The notes: generated from the letters alone by a model not told the origin. Positions 54,714-63,577 are shown, counted from the first letter of the stretch. The stretch is DNA of 64,000 bases from Pelomonas sp937871895 (GCF_046348265.1 NZ_JAXMEO010000006.1), one strand, 5' to 3'. Program-made: numbers and translations.

Positions 54714-56735
54714 ATGGCCGAGCCTAGTGACCCACCCCAGCCAGATGCCGAACTTGGCGCTGCCACCCAGGCCGCCTGGGCGGCCGAGCGTGCCCAGATC
54801 GAGGCGGCCGAGGCTGCGCGGGTGCGTGAGGTGGAGGCGGCCGCCCGACTGGAGCGCGAGCGCATCGTGGCCGAGGTGTTGGCGCTGCCGCACCTGCCGG
54901 GCGTCTACCGTTACTTCGATGCGCAAGGCCAGGTGCTCTACGTCGGCAAGGCCAAGGACCTGAAGCGCCGCGTCTCCAGCTACTTCCAGAAGAACCACGC
55001 CGGAACGCGCATCGGCATGATGGTGGCGCGCATTGCCAAGGTCGAAACGACGGTGGTGCGCACCGAGGCCGAAGCGCTCTTGCTTGAGAACAACCTCATC
55101 AAGACGCTCAACCCGCGCTTCAACATCCTCTTCAGAGACGACAAGAGTTACCCCTATCTGAAGTTCAGCGGCCACGCCTACCCGCGCATGAGCTACTACC
55201 GGGGCGCGGTGGACAAGCGGCACACCTATTTCGGCCCCTATCCCAGTGGCTGGGCAGTGAAGGAAGCCATCCAGCTGATGCAGAAGGTCTTCCGCATCCG
55301 CACCTGCGAGGACAGCGTCTTCAACAACCGCAGCCGTCCCTGCCTGCTGCACCAGATCAAGCGCTGCTCGGGGCCTTGCGTGGCCACCGGCCAGACGCCC
55401 GAGTACGCCGCCAATGTCGCCAATGCGGCGCGCTTCCTGCGCGGTGAAACCGACGAGGTGTTGGCCGGCTTGCAAGCGCAGATGATGGCCCACGCCGACC
55501 GCTTCGAGTACGAGCTGGCGGCCGAATTGCGCAACCAGATCCAGTCGCTGTCTCGCGTGCTGCAGCAGCAGGTGGTGGAAGAGAGCTCGGCCACGGGCCG
55601 CGAGCGCGACGTCGACATCCTGGCCGTCAAGGTGCAGGGCGGCCGGGCCTGCGTCAACCTCGCCATGGTGCGAGGCGGCCGCCACCTGGGCGACCGGGCT
55701 TTCTTCCCGAAGCACGTGGACGACGCCACGGCGCTGCACCTGGACGACGAACCGGTGCACAGCCCCGAGCGTCTGGTGCTGGAGGCCTTTATCGCCCAAC
55801 ACTACCTGGCCTCACCGGTGCCCCAGCTCATCGTGATCAGCGAGCCGGTGGATGAGGAGCTGGCCGATGCGCTGGCGGTGCAGACGGGCAGCCGCGTGAC
55901 GCTGCAAGCTCAGCCGCGTGGCCAGCGGCGCATCTGGCTGGATATGTGTGTGACCGGGGCAGAACTTGCGCTGACCCGCCTGCTGTCCGAAGAGGGCTCA
56001 CAGCAAGCGCGCACACGCGCCTTGGTGGATGCCTTGGACATGCCCGTGCCGGAGCTGGATAAGTTTCGTGTCGAATGTTTCGACATCAGCCACACCGCTG
56101 GCGAGGCAACGATGGCAAGCTGTGTGGTCTTTGAAGGCCACCAGATGCAAAGCAGCCAATACCGTCGCTACACCATCGAGGGCATCACTGGCGGTGATGA
56201 CTACGCGGCGATGCGCCAGGTGCTGACGCGCCGCTACAGCAAGCTGGCGGAAGCCGCCCAGGCGGGCACCGGGCCCAATCAGCCTCGATTGCCCGACCTG
56301 GTGCTGGTGGATGGCGGTCGCGGCCAGGTCTCGATGGCGCGCGAAGTGTTCGAGGAGCTTGGGCTCGATCTGTCCCTCATCGCTGGCGTGGAAAAGGGCG
56401 AGGGCCGCAAAGTTGGGCTCGAAGAGTTGGTCTTTGCCGATGGGCGCGAGAAGGTCTATCTGGGGCGCGATTCGGCGGCCCTGATGCTGATTGCCCAGAT
56501 CCGCGACGAGGCGCACCGCTTTGCCATCACCGGCATGCGCGCCAAGCGCGCCAGCGCGCGCGTCGGAGGATCACGCCTGGAAGACATCCCAGGCGTTGGC
56601 CCCAAGAAGCGCGCCCAGTTGCTGCAACGTTTTGGCGGCGTGCGCGGTGTTGCCGATGCCAGTGTCGAAGACCTGGCCAGCGTGAAAGGCATCTCGCGCG
56701 AACTGGCCGACGAAATCTACCGAGCCTTGCGATGA
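54714..56735 (+). CDS. uvrC: Excinuclease ABC subunit C
   Basis: A 673-residue nuclease that makes both cuts in nucleotide excision repair. The GIY-YIG domain starts near 60 ('LPGVYRYFDAQGQVLYVGKAKDLKRR'), then the Cys-rich and UVR region ('FEYELAAELRNQIQSL'), RNase H-like endonuclease domain ('RVECFDISHTAGEATMASCVVF'), and the C-terminal helix-hairpin-helix ('LEDIPGVGPKKRAQLLQRFGG'). About 55 charged, Ala/Glu-rich residues precede the GIY-YIG domain, longer than in E. coli. Confidence 0.96.
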   Translation: MAEPSDPPQPDAELGAATQAAWAAERAQIEAAEAARVREVEAAARLERERIVAEVLALPHLPGVYRYFDAQGQVLYVGKAKDLKRRVSSYFQKNHAGTRIGMMVARIAKVETTVVRTEAEALLLENNLIKTLNPRFNILFRDDKSYPYLKFSGHAYPRMSYYRGAVDKRHTYFGPYPSGWAVKEAIQLMQKVFRIRTCEDSVFNNRSRPCLLHQIKRCSGPCVATGQTPEYAANVANAARFLRGETDEVLAGLQAQMMAHADRFEYELAAELRNQIQSLSRVLQQQVVEESSATGRERDVDILAVKVQGGRACVNLAMVRGGRHLGDRAFFPKHVDDATALHLDDEPVHSPERLVLEAFIAQHYLASPVPQLIVISEPVDEELADALAVQTGSRVTLQAQPRGQRRIWLDMCVTGAELALTRLLSEEGSQQARTRALVDALDMPVPELDKFRVECFDISHTAGEATMASCVVFEGHQMQSSQYRRYTIEGITGGDDYAAMRQVLTRRYSKLAEAAQAGTGPNQPRLPDLVLVDGGRGQVSMAREVFEELGLDLSLIAGVEKGEGRKVGLEELVFADGREKVYLGRDSAALMLIAQIRDEAHRFAITGMRAKRASARVGGSRLEDIPGVGPKKRAQLLQRFGGVRGVADASVEDLASVKGISRELADEIYRALR

Positions 56736-57250
56736 CCCATCCCCCCCATCTCGCGCGGCGACTGTGGCGCCGCATCGGCACCTGGCTTGGCATCGTCAGC
56801 GTGGCGAGCTGCAGCGTACCGTCCAGCCCACCCGTGGAGCCTGGCGCACGGCCAGCCCCGCCGCCCGCACCCGCTGCCGCACCTGCCAAGAAGCCTGATG
56901 CCACCATCGTCGGCGTACAGCCCATCATCAGGACGGCCGCCGAACTGCGCCGCCATGCGGCCCAGCGGCTGGTCGCGGCCAATCCCGGCAAGGTCTACCT
57001 GGGCAAGCCGCCGGATCCGCTGCTTGCCATTCCGGTGCTGGAGATCGAACTGCTGCCCGACGGCCATATCCGGCGCATCGAGGTACTTCGCCGCCCCAGC
57101 CAGGCGCAGGACACCATCCAACTCGCCATCGATGCTGTCAAGCGCGCCGCGCCCTTTGGCGACTTGAGGCACATGCACGAGGCGCGTCGCTTTACCGAGA
57201 CGTTTTTGTTCGACGACGATCGGCGATTCAAACCACGCACGCTGGACTGA
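56732..57250 (+). CDS. Putative lipoprotein with TonB C-terminal-like domain
   Basis: A 172-residue protein whose start overlaps the uvrC stop (ATGA). The N-terminus has a hydrophobic segment ending 'IVSVASCSVP', a possible lipobox with Cys27. A Pro/Ala-rich linker (31-53) is followed by a small domain like the TonB/TolA C-terminus ('VLEIELLPDGHIRRIEVLRRPSQAQDTIQLAIDAVKRAAPF'), but without a TonB N-terminal membrane anchor. A role in envelope protein contact is possible. It sits between uvrC and pgsA, where a gene of this kind is seen in related bacteria. Confidence 0.72.
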   Translation: MTHPPHLARRLWRRIGTWLGIVSVASCSVPSSPPVEPGARPAPPPAPAAAPAKKPDATIVGVQPIIRTAAELRRHAAQRLVAANPGKVYLGKPPDPLLAIPVLEIELLPDGHIRRIEVLRRPSQAQDTIQLAIDAVKRAAPFGDLRHMHEARRFTETFLFDDDRRFKPRTLD

Positions 57251-57285
57251 GCCCAAGAAGCGTGCACCTTCGGCACAATCGCCGG

Positions 57286-57855
57286 ATGTTCCTGACACTG
57301 CCGACTCTGCTCACCTGGGCCCGGATCGTGGCCATCCCACTGATCGTTGGCGTGTTCTATCTCGACGTGATCAGTCAGGCCGAACGGAACCTCGTGGCCA
57401 CGGTGCTGTTCGTCGTTGTTGCACTGACGGACTGGCTCGACGGCTACCTCGCGCGCAAGCTCAACCAGACCTCGTCCTTCGGCGCCTTTCTGGATCCGGT
57501 GGCTGACAAATTCCTGGTGTGCTCATCGCTGCTGATCCTCCTGGAACTCGGTCGGGTCAACGCCTTTGTGGCGCTGGTGATCGTGGGGCGTGAGATCGCC
57601 ATTTCGGCGCTGCGTGAGTGGATGGCCCAGATCGGCGCCTCCCGCAGCGTCGCCGTGCACATGGTGGGCAAGCTCAAGACCACTGTGCAAATGGTCGCCA
57701 TCCCCTTTTTGCTGTTCGACGGCTCGCTGTTCGGTGTGATTCCGACGCGGCTGTGGGGCACTTGGCTGATCCTCGCCGCCGTCGTGCTGACCATCTGGTC
57801 GATGGTGTATTACCTGCGCAAGGCCATCCCAGAAATCCGCGCCAAGGCCGGCTGA
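57286..57855 (+). CDS. pgsA: CDP-diacylglycerol-glycerol-3-phosphate 3-phosphatidyltransferase
   Basis: A 189-residue inner-membrane enzyme of phosphatidylglycerol synthesis. The CDP-alcohol phosphotransferase motif is complete: D49, D52-G53-x2-A56-R57-x8-G66-x3-D70-x3-D74 in 'TDWLDGYLARKLNQ' and 'FGAFLDPVADK'. ATG 57286 is preferred to the earlier ATG-type start at 57262 because it gives the normal short N-terminus 'MFLTLPTLLTWARI'. Five to six hydrophobic helices. Confidence 0.95.
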   Translation: MFLTLPTLLTWARIVAIPLIVGVFYLDVISQAERNLVATVLFVVVALTDWLDGYLARKLNQTSSFGAFLDPVADKFLVCSSLLILLELGRVNAFVALVIVGREIAISALREWMAQIGASRSVAVHMVGKLKTTVQMVAIPFLLFDGSLFGVIPTRLWGTWLILAAVVLTIWSMVYYLRKAIPEIRAKAG

Positions 57856-58109
57856 GCAAGGTTTGGGCTCACAAATCGAATCTTGCGACACCGACTTGTA
57901 TCGGGACTTTTCCCGGCCTCGCGGGCTGCGGACCAACGCATAGAATGCCGGTCCCATCTGCTGCTTCCAACGCGCCGCGGTGCTTCGCGCGACTAGACGC
58001 TGCAACCGATGATGGGGTCCAGATTCCTTCCGCAGACCCTCCACATCTTCGCCAAGCGCGAGCACCTGAAGTGGCTGCGGGTTCCCAACGACATGAGGGG
58101 GCTGCCAGC

Positions 58110-58382
58110 GTGAACAAGTGCGAGTTGATCGAGCACATCGCCAAACAGGCTGACATTTCCAAGGCCGCTGCAGGCCGCGCTCTGGAGGCGCTGATCGGTG
58201 GTGTGAAGTCCACGCTCAAGAAGAGCGGCTCCGTGTCCATCGTTGGCTTCGGCAGCTTCAGTATCACCAAGCGCGCCGCACGCTCCGGCCGCAATCCGCG
58301 CACTGGCGCGACCATCAAGATCAAGTCCGCCAAGGTGCCCAAGTTCAAACCAGGCAAGGCCCTCAAGGACGCGGTCAACTGA
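58110..58382 (+). CDS. HU-family DNA-binding protein
   Basis: A 90-residue HU protein that bends and compacts DNA. It starts with GTG at 58110; upstream in-frame sequence is not HU-like and the ATG at 58093 leads to an early stop. 'ELIEHIAKQADISKAAAGRALEA', 'GSVSIVGFGSFSITKRAAR' and 'GRNPRTGATIKIKSAKVPKF' give the entire HU fold, with the Pro-tipped arm around 'RNPRTG'. It ends KALKDAVN and is 28 bases before tRNA-Val. Confidence 0.95.
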   Translation: MNKCELIEHIAKQADISKAAAGRALEALIGGVKSTLKKSGSVSIVGFGSFSITKRAARSGRNPRTGATIKIKSAKVPKFKPGKALKDAVN

Positions 58383-58410
58383 CCCGACCCTCCACCGGGT
58401 TCATGAATCC

Positions 58411-58486
58411 GGGTGCTTAGCTCAGTTGGTAGAGCAGCGCCCTTACAAGGCGCGGGTCGGCGGTTCGAGCCCGTCAGCACCCACCA
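58411..58486 (+). tRNA. tRNA-Val (anticodon TAC)
   Basis: 76 bases with acceptor GGGTGCT/AGCACCC, D arm TAGCTCAGTTGGTAGAG, anticodon loop CTTACAA, T arm GGTTCGAGCCC region and encoded CCA at 58484-58486. The T stem CGGCGGTTCGAGCCCGTC is a little irregular but normal. Confidence 0.95.
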
Positions 58487-58536
58487 GTCGGTTTGCAGGG
58501 CGGCCTAGAATCCGCGTCCTTGCCCTCGACCTCCGC

Positions 58537-58564
58537 AAAGGCGAACCTCGGTTCGCCTTTGTCG
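58537..58564 (+). terminator. Terminator after tRNA-Val
   Basis: AAAGGCGAACC (58537-58547) pairs with GGTTCGCCTTT (58550-58560), followed by GTCG. Strong hairpin with a short T run, between the tRNA and ppiD. Confidence 0.65.
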
Positions 58565-58648
58565 CGTGAGCTGCGTCCTGCCAGCAAGCACTGCTGCGCC
58601 GGCCTGCATCCAGACACTGCCCACACGCAGAACTCAGAGACCGTTCAG

Positions 58649-60562
58649 ATGTTTGATTTCGTCCGCCAACACAACCGGCTGTTCCAGTTCATCCTGATGT
58701 TGCTGATCCTGCCTTCCTTCGCCTTTGTGGGGATGCAGAGCTACACCAGCATGATGGGTGGCACCAACACGGCGGTGGCCACGGTGGACGGGCGCAAGAT
58801 CACGCAGGGCGAGTGGGATCAGGCTCACAAAGAACAAACCAATCGCGTGCGCCAGCAATCGCCCAACGTGGACCCCAAGCTGCTCGACTCGCCACGCGCG
58901 AAGTACCAGGCGCTGGAAGGACTGGTCGGCGAGCGCGTGCTCGAAGCCGCAGCAGCCGCTCAGCACTTCACGCCGTCTGAGCAGCGCATCACGGAGATCT
59001 TCTGGCGCGATCCTCAGTTCGAGTTCCTGCGTAACCCTGATGGCACCGTCAATCAGACCGTGTTGGCCGCGCAAGGCATGTCGCCTGGCATGCTCAAACA
59101 GCGGCTGGCCAAGCAGCTTGCGCTCCAGCAGGTGACTCAAGGGGTGGAGACGTCTGCGTTCGGTGGTGCCGCAGCGTCAAAGATCGCGTTTGACGCCTTG
59201 CTGCAGCAGCGTGAGATCCAGGTGCAGCGATTCGATCCGCAGGAGTTCGCCGCCAAGCTCAGCCCGACGGATGCCGAGCTGGAAGCTTTCTACAAGGACA
59301 CTGCCAATGCCGCCCAGTTCCAACTGCCGGAGCAGGCGCAGATCCAGTATGTGGTGCTCGACCTCGAAGCGCTCAAGAAGGACGTGAGCTTCACCGAGGA
59401 CAACCTCCGCAGCTACTACGCTGAGAACGCCAATCGCTATGGCGTGCCGGAAGAGCGCCGCGCCAGCCACATCCTGATCAAGGCCGAACGCAACGACCCC
59501 AAGGATGTGCGGGACAAGGCCAAGGCCAAGGCCACCGAGTTGCTGGCGCAGGTTCGCAAGGCGCCAGGCAGCTTCGCGGAAGTGGCCAAGCAGAACTCGC
59601 AGGATGAAGGTTCCGCCAAGTCCGGTGGGGACCTCGACTTCTTCTCGCGCGGCGCCATGGTCAAGGAGTTCGACGCTGCCGTCTACGCGATGAAGCAGGG
59701 CGAGATCTCTGATCTCGTCGAAACGGATTTCGGCTTCCACATCATCCAGCTCACCGCCGTCCGCGGTGGCGACAAGAAGCCCTTCGAGGCCGTGCGAGCC
59801 GAAGTCGAGGCCGAAGTGCGCAAGCAACTGGCGCAGCGCCGCTACGCTGAGGCGGCCGAGCAATTTGGCAATCTGGTCTATGAGCAATCCGACAGCCTGC
59901 AGCCGGTGGCGGACAAGCTCAAGCTCCAAGTTCAGACCGCCACCGTGCTGAAGCAACCCGCTGCCGGTGCATCCGGCCCCCTGGCATCGACAAAGCTGCT
60001 GGACGCCGTGTTTGGCGCGGACGCACTGCGCAACAAGCGCAATACCGAAGCCGTTGAAACGGCGCCCAGCCAATTGGTGTCTGCCCGGGTGGTTCAGCAT
60101 CTGCCAGCCCGCGTGCCGCCCTTTGCCGAGGTTCAGGCCAAAGTTCGCGACGCTTGGATCCGCAAGGCGGCGCAGGCGCAGGCTCGCAAGCTCGGCCAGG
60201 AACGGCTTGCCGCGCTCAAGTCCGGCACCACTGCGGAAGGGTTGTCGTCCGCCAAGCTCGTTTCGCGCGCTGCACCGCAGGACCTGACCCGTAAGGCGCT
60301 GGAAGCCGTGCTGTCGGCCGATGCCAGCAAACTGCCGGCCTGGGTTGGTGTCGAAACCGAAGACGGCGGCTACCTGGTGGCCCGTATTAACGCCCTGCAG
60401 GCGCGGGATGAAAAGGTCATCGACGCGCAGCGAGCTGGTCAGCAGTTCTCGGCCGTATGGTCTCGTGCAGAAGGCGTTGCCTTCATGAACGCCCTCAAGT
60501 CTCACTACAAGGCCAGCATCAAGGTGCCTGCACCGGCAGCTTCAGAAGCCGCTGGCGGCTAG
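58649..60562 (+). CDS. ppiD: Peptidyl-prolyl isomerase PpiD
   Basis: A 637-residue inner-membrane-anchored periplasmic chaperone that assists folding of exported proteins at the Sec exit. One membrane segment (12-32) follows 'MFDFVRQHNRLFQFILMLLIL'. A SurA-like N-terminal domain (35-230) and a parvulin domain (about 270-370; 'RRASHILIKAERND', 'DLDFFSRGAMVKEFDAAVYAM', 'FGFHIIQLT') precede a C-terminal extension. ATG 58649 is used; upstream codons are in the tRNA terminator area. Confidence 0.93.
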   Translation: MFDFVRQHNRLFQFILMLLILPSFAFVGMQSYTSMMGGTNTAVATVDGRKITQGEWDQAHKEQTNRVRQQSPNVDPKLLDSPRAKYQALEGLVGERVLEAAAAAQHFTPSEQRITEIFWRDPQFEFLRNPDGTVNQTVLAAQGMSPGMLKQRLAKQLALQQVTQGVETSAFGGAAASKIAFDALLQQREIQVQRFDPQEFAAKLSPTDAELEAFYKDTANAAQFQLPEQAQIQYVVLDLEALKKDVSFTEDNLRSYYAENANRYGVPEERRASHILIKAERNDPKDVRDKAKAKATELLAQVRKAPGSFAEVAKQNSQDEGSAKSGGDLDFFSRGAMVKEFDAAVYAMKQGEISDLVETDFGFHIIQLTAVRGGDKKPFEAVRAEVEAEVRKQLAQRRYAEAAEQFGNLVYEQSDSLQPVADKLKLQVQTATVLKQPAAGASGPLASTKLLDAVFGADALRNKRNTEAVETAPSQLVSARVVQHLPARVPPFAEVQAKVRDAWIRKAAQAQARKLGQERLAALKSGTTAEGLSSAKLVSRAAPQDLTRKALEAVLSADASKLPAWVGVETEDGGYLVARINALQARDEKVIDAQRAGQQFSAVWSRAEGVAFMNALKSHYKASIKVPAPAASEAAGG

Positions 60563-60635
60563 TTCAACTCATTGCCAAGGCGCCTGCCATAGAGGCAAGG
60601 TGCCTGGTTTTGGTCTATACTCTTTGACTCTCGAC

Positions 60636-60712
60636 GGTGGCTGTAGCTCAGTTGGTAGAGTCCAGGATTGTGATTCCTGTTGTCGTGGGTTCGAGTCCCA
60701 TCAGCCACCCCA
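60636..60712 (+). tRNA. tRNA-His (anticodon GTG)
   Basis: 77 bases including the encoded G-1 at 60636 and CCA at 60710-60712. Acceptor GTGGCTG/CAGCCAC with C73 facing G-1, anticodon loop TTGTGAT, T arm GGGTTCGAGTCCC. A terminator follows. Confidence 0.95.
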
Positions 60713-60724
60713 AAACACCATGAG

Positions 60725-60751
60725 AAAAGCCCGCAGACAGCGGGCTTTTTT
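60725..60751 (+). terminator. Terminator after tRNA-His
   Basis: AAAGCCCGC (60726-60734) pairs with GCGGGCTTT (60740-60748) around AGACA, then further T residues to 60751. Because the stem is flanked by A on the left it may also act on the opposite strand, after lexA. Confidence 0.9.
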
Positions 60752-60796
60752 GTTGCTGGATCTTGCCCAGCCGTCTGACCGGCCCGGCGCTGGAGG

Positions 60797-61477
60797 TCAG
60801 TCAAAGCCGCCTGTACGGATGAGGCCGACAGCCAGCCCTTCGATGGAGAACGGCTCCGAGCCCTCCTGGACCCGAATGGGTTGAAAGTCGGGGTTCTCGG
60901 GCAACAGCTCAATCACGGCGCCGCTGCGCTTGAAGCGCTTCACGGTCACCTCGTCGCCCAATCGGGCGACCACGATTTGACCGTTGCGCGCCTCTCGGGT
61001 CGATTGCACGGCCAGCAGGTCACCGTCGAGCATGCCGGCGTCCCGCATGCTCATGCCTTTGATGCGCAGCAGGTAGTCGGGCCGACGCGCGAACATGCCC
61101 TGCTCCACCGCGTAAGTCTGCTCCACGTGCTCTTGCGCCAGGATCGGCGAGCCGGCGGCAACACGGCCGACGAGAGGCAGCAGCAACTGGGCGATGCCGG
61201 GGAGGGGCAGACTGGGCTGCTCTTGCCTGCGTGCACGGTTCACGGCACGCAGGGTGTCAGACTTCAAGCGGATGCCGCGCGAGGTCCCGCCCAGCAGCTC
61301 GATCACGCCCTTGCGGGCCAGGGCCTGCAGGTGTTCTTCCGCAGCATTGGCAGACTTGAAGCCCAACTCCGCCGCGATTTCGGCGCGCGTCGGTGGTGCG
61401 CCGGTTTGCTCGATGGCGTCCTTGACGAGGTCGAAGATCTGCTGCTGCCGGGCGGTAAGCTTGGGCGAGTTTTGCAC
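60797..61477 (-). CDS. lexA: SOS repressor LexA
   Basis: A 226-residue repressor. The winged-helix domain spans 1-75 ('LTARQQQIFDLVKDAIEQ', 'PTRAEIAAELGFKSANAAEEHL'). The self-cleavage site is A108-G109 in 'VGRVAAGSPI'; the Ser-Lys dyad is S143 ('GMSMRDAGM') and K180 ('VTVKRFKRSG'). It starts with GTG at 61477. Two LexA boxes lie 13 and 32 bases upstream, so it regulates itself. Divergent from the asparaginase gene. Confidence 0.96.
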   Translation of the reverse strand: MQNSPKLTARQQQIFDLVKDAIEQTGAPPTRAEIAAELGFKSANAAEEHLQALARKGVIELLGGTSRGIRLKSDTLRAVNRARRQEQPSLPLPGIAQLLLPLVGRVAAGSPILAQEHVEQTYAVEQGMFARRPDYLLRIKGMSMRDAGMLDGDLLAVQSTREARNGQIVVARLGDEVTVKRFKRSGAVIELLPENPDFQPIRVQEGSEPFSIEGLAVGLIRTGGFD

Positions 61478-61489
61478 GAAGGCTCCTGC

Positions 61490-61505
61490 CTGTGAGTTTG
61501 TCCAG
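61490..61505. promoter_or_regulatory. LexA box, lexA-proximal
   Basis: CTGTGAGTTTGTCCAG fits CTG(T)-N8-(A)CAG with a single departure (CCAG for ACAG). It lies 13 bases before the lexA GTG. Confidence 0.8.
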
Positions 61506-61508
61506 TAT

Positions 61509-61524
61509 CTGTATTTTTAACCAG
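61509..61524. promoter_or_regulatory. LexA box, asparaginase-proximal
   Basis: CTGTATTTTTAACCAG, AT-rich centre, again one departure from CTGT-N8-ACAG. It lies 12 bases before the asparaginase ATG and 3 bases from the other box. Confidence 0.85.
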
Positions 61525-61535
61525 GAATCCATCAC

Positions 61536-62483
61536 ATGCCAAGCAGCGCACCCGTGATCTTGGTTCTGGGCACCGGCGGGACGATCGCGGGCTTGGCCGA
61601 TTCGCCGGCCACGAGCGGCCGCTACCAAGCCGCCCAACTGCCCATTGCTGCCTTGGCGGCCTCGGTGCCGGGTGTCGCGGGCTATCGCATCGAGTCTCAG
61701 CAGGTGCTGCAGATCGATAGCAAGGATTTGAACTTCGGCGATTGGTTTGCACTGCTGGATGCCCTGCAGGCGGCTCAAAGGCGGACCGAAGTGCGGGGCA
61801 TGGTGATCACGCACGGCACCGACACCCTGGAAGAGACCGCCTATTTTTTGCACCGCGTGCTGATGCCCAGCAAGCCCGTCGTGCTCACCGCAGCGATGCG
61901 GCCTGCCAATGCGCCTGATGCTGATGGACCGGGAAATCTGGCCGACGCGCTTGTAGTGGCGGCGTCGGCCTCAGGCGGAGCGATCCTGGTGTGCATGGCG
62001 GGCGCGGTCCATGCCGCAGGGGTGCTGCGCAAAGCCCATACGACCGCCGTCGATGCGTTCACGTCGGATGAGGCACCTCTGGCCGGCAGGGTCGAGGCCG
62101 GCAACTACCTTCCGGGCGAGATCCCCGGCCAGCCTATGTCAATGGCGCCTCTGGCCCTGCCGCCGGTCAGCGACTGGCCGTGGGTCGAGATCGTCGAGAA
62201 CCATGTGCACGCGGATGGGCGTGCCGTGCAAGCACTGGTGCAGGCGGGGGTGCACGGGCTCGTGGCCGCCGGGACAGGCAATGGCACGCTCAGCCTGCCT
62301 CTGGAAGCCGCACTGCGGCTGGCCGCGCAAGCCGGCGTGCGCGTGGTGCGTGCCAGCCGCTGCCTGGTGGGGCCAGTGAGCACTGAACCCGGGCTGCTGC
62401 CCGCGGCGCCCAGCGCCAGCCCGGTGAAGGCCCGGATCGACCTGCTGCTCGAATTGCTCGACGCGCAAGCCGGCCGGGCCTGA
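61536..62483 (+). CDS. ansA: L-asparaginase
   Basis: A 315-residue amidohydrolase that converts asparagine to aspartate and ammonia. First catalytic Thr is in 'LGTGGTIAGLA' and the second site in 'VITHGTDTLEETAYFLH'. No signal peptide is present and the length suits a cytoplasmic type I-like enzyme, although some family members are periplasmic. The start is 12 bases after a LexA box, unusual for a metabolic gene. Its 3' end converges on ohr with 7 bases between stops. Confidence 0.92.
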   Translation: MPSSAPVILVLGTGGTIAGLADSPATSGRYQAAQLPIAALAASVPGVAGYRIESQQVLQIDSKDLNFGDWFALLDALQAAQRRTEVRGMVITHGTDTLEETAYFLHRVLMPSKPVVLTAAMRPANAPDADGPGNLADALVVAASASGGAILVCMAGAVHAAGVLRKAHTTAVDAFTSDEAPLAGRVEAGNYLPGEIPGQPMSMAPLALPPVSDWPWVEIVENHVHADGRAVQALVQAGVHGLVAAGTGNGTLSLPLEAALRLAAQAGVRVVRASRCLVGPVSTEPGLLPAAPSASPVKARIDLLLELLDAQAGRA

Positions 62484-62490
62484 GCAGCCG

Positions 62491-62925
62491 TCAGACGATG
62501 TTCAGGCTGACGTCGATGTTGCCGCGCGTGGCGTTCGAGTAGGGGCACACCTCGTGCGCGGCGGCCACCAGGGCCTCCAACGCGGAACGCTCCATGCTCG
62601 GCACGGAAATGTTCATCACGACGGCGATGCCAAAGGCGCCGGCCTTGCCCGTCATCGGGCCAATGCTGACTTGGCTGGTGATGGACACCTCGGATGGCAG
62701 CACCTGCTTTTGGCGGGCAGCCACGGCCTTCATCGCGCCGATGAAGCAGGCCGAATAGCCGGCAGCAAACAGCTGCTCAGGGTTGGTGCCAGGGCCGCCG
62801 GCGCCGTGCAGTTCCTTGGGGGTGGAGAGGGTCACCTCCAGTGCGCCGTCCGAAGACTTGGCGGTACCGGCGCGGCCCCCCGTGGCAGTGGCAGTGGCGG
62901 TGTAGAGGGCGGTGTCGATGGCCAT
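62491..62925 (-). CDS. ohr: Organic hydroperoxide resistance protein Ohr
   Basis: A 144-residue thiol peroxidase of the Ohr/OsmC family that reduces fatty-acid and other organic hydroperoxides. The reactive and resolving cysteines are C60 ('AAGYSACFIGA') and C127 ('AHEVCPYSNAT'). The Ohr ending 'RGNIDVSLNIV' is present. It follows ohrR by 30 bases on the same strand. Confidence 0.95.
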   Translation of the reverse strand: MAIDTALYTATATATGGRAGTAKSSDGALEVTLSTPKELHGAGGPGTNPEQLFAAGYSACFIGAMKAVAARQKQVLPSEVSITSQVSIGPMTGKAGAFGIAVVMNISVPSMERSALEALVAAAHEVCPYSNATRGNIDVSLNIV

Positions 62926-62955
62926 GTGGGCTCCTTGGTGGTTGAGGGGTAAGGC

Positions 62956-63468
62956 TTAGGAATTGGAGGCGTCGGCAGCGCGGGCCAGCTGGCTGCGCAA
63001 CACTTGCAGACGGGCCGTGAGTTGGCTGACTTCTTCGAGATTGCAGCCAGTGGCGCAAGCAATCTGGCCTGGGATGTCGAGCGCTCGGGCACGCAGGCGC
63101 TTGCCGGCAGCCGTCAGGGCCAGGTGGACACGGCGCTCGTCCTCAGCCGAGCGCTGGCGCCGCACCAGGCCCTGCGCCTCCAGGCGTTTGAGCAGCGGCG
63201 TCAACGTGCCGGAGTCCAGCCCCAGGCGTTGGCCAAGCTCCGAGACGCTCGGGCCATCCTGCTCCCAGAGCACCAGCATCACCAGATACTGCGGATAGGT
63301 CAGGCCAAGCGGCGCCAGCAGGGGCTTGTAGAGCTTGGTGGTGGCCAGCGATGCGGCGTAGAGCGCAAAGCACAGCTGCTGGTCCAAGCGAAGCCAGGCC
63401 GCACGGGGATCGTGGGCTGAATCAGCGGCACCGGCGGCGGCTTGTGGCTGGGTGGCGGAGCGAGGCAT
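62956..63468 (-). CDS. ohrR: MarR-family organic peroxide sensor OhrR
   Basis: A 170-residue repressor from ATG 63468. The peroxide-sensing Cys is C33 in 'RLDQQLCFALYAAS' and a second Cys, C138, is 105 residues later, the same distance as the C22-C127 pair of the two-cysteine Xanthomonas OhrR. C142 is also nearby. The winged helix is 'SVSELGQRLGLDSGTLTPLLKRLEAQGLVRR' with 'RSAEDERRVHLALT' wing. A perfect palindrome is 17 bases upstream of its start. It should repress ohrR-ohr until oxidised. Confidence 0.94.
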   Translation of the reverse strand: MPRSATQPQAAAGAADSAHDPRAAWLRLDQQLCFALYAASLATTKLYKPLLAPLGLTYPQYLVMLVLWEQDGPSVSELGQRLGLDSGTLTPLLKRLEAQGLVRRQRSAEDERRVHLALTAAGKRLRARALDIPGQIACATGCNLEEVSQLTARLQVLRSQLARAADASNS

Positions 63469-63484
63469 GGCGAGAATGTAGCTG

Positions 63485-63497
63485 GCAATTAAATTGC
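63485..63497. promoter_or_regulatory. Likely OhrR operator, GCAATTAAATTGC
   Basis: Perfect 13-base palindrome (6-base arms around A) in front of ohrR, with an AT-rich centre like known OhrR sites. It also lies 80 bases upstream of the divergent DUF1304 gene, so it may control both directions. Confidence 0.78.
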
Positions 63498-63577
63498 ACA
63501 CAATCTATATGGATTTGCCGATGACGCGCTGCAGTGGATCTGCGACCATCGCCCGCCGAACAAGCAAGGAGTCGCGC

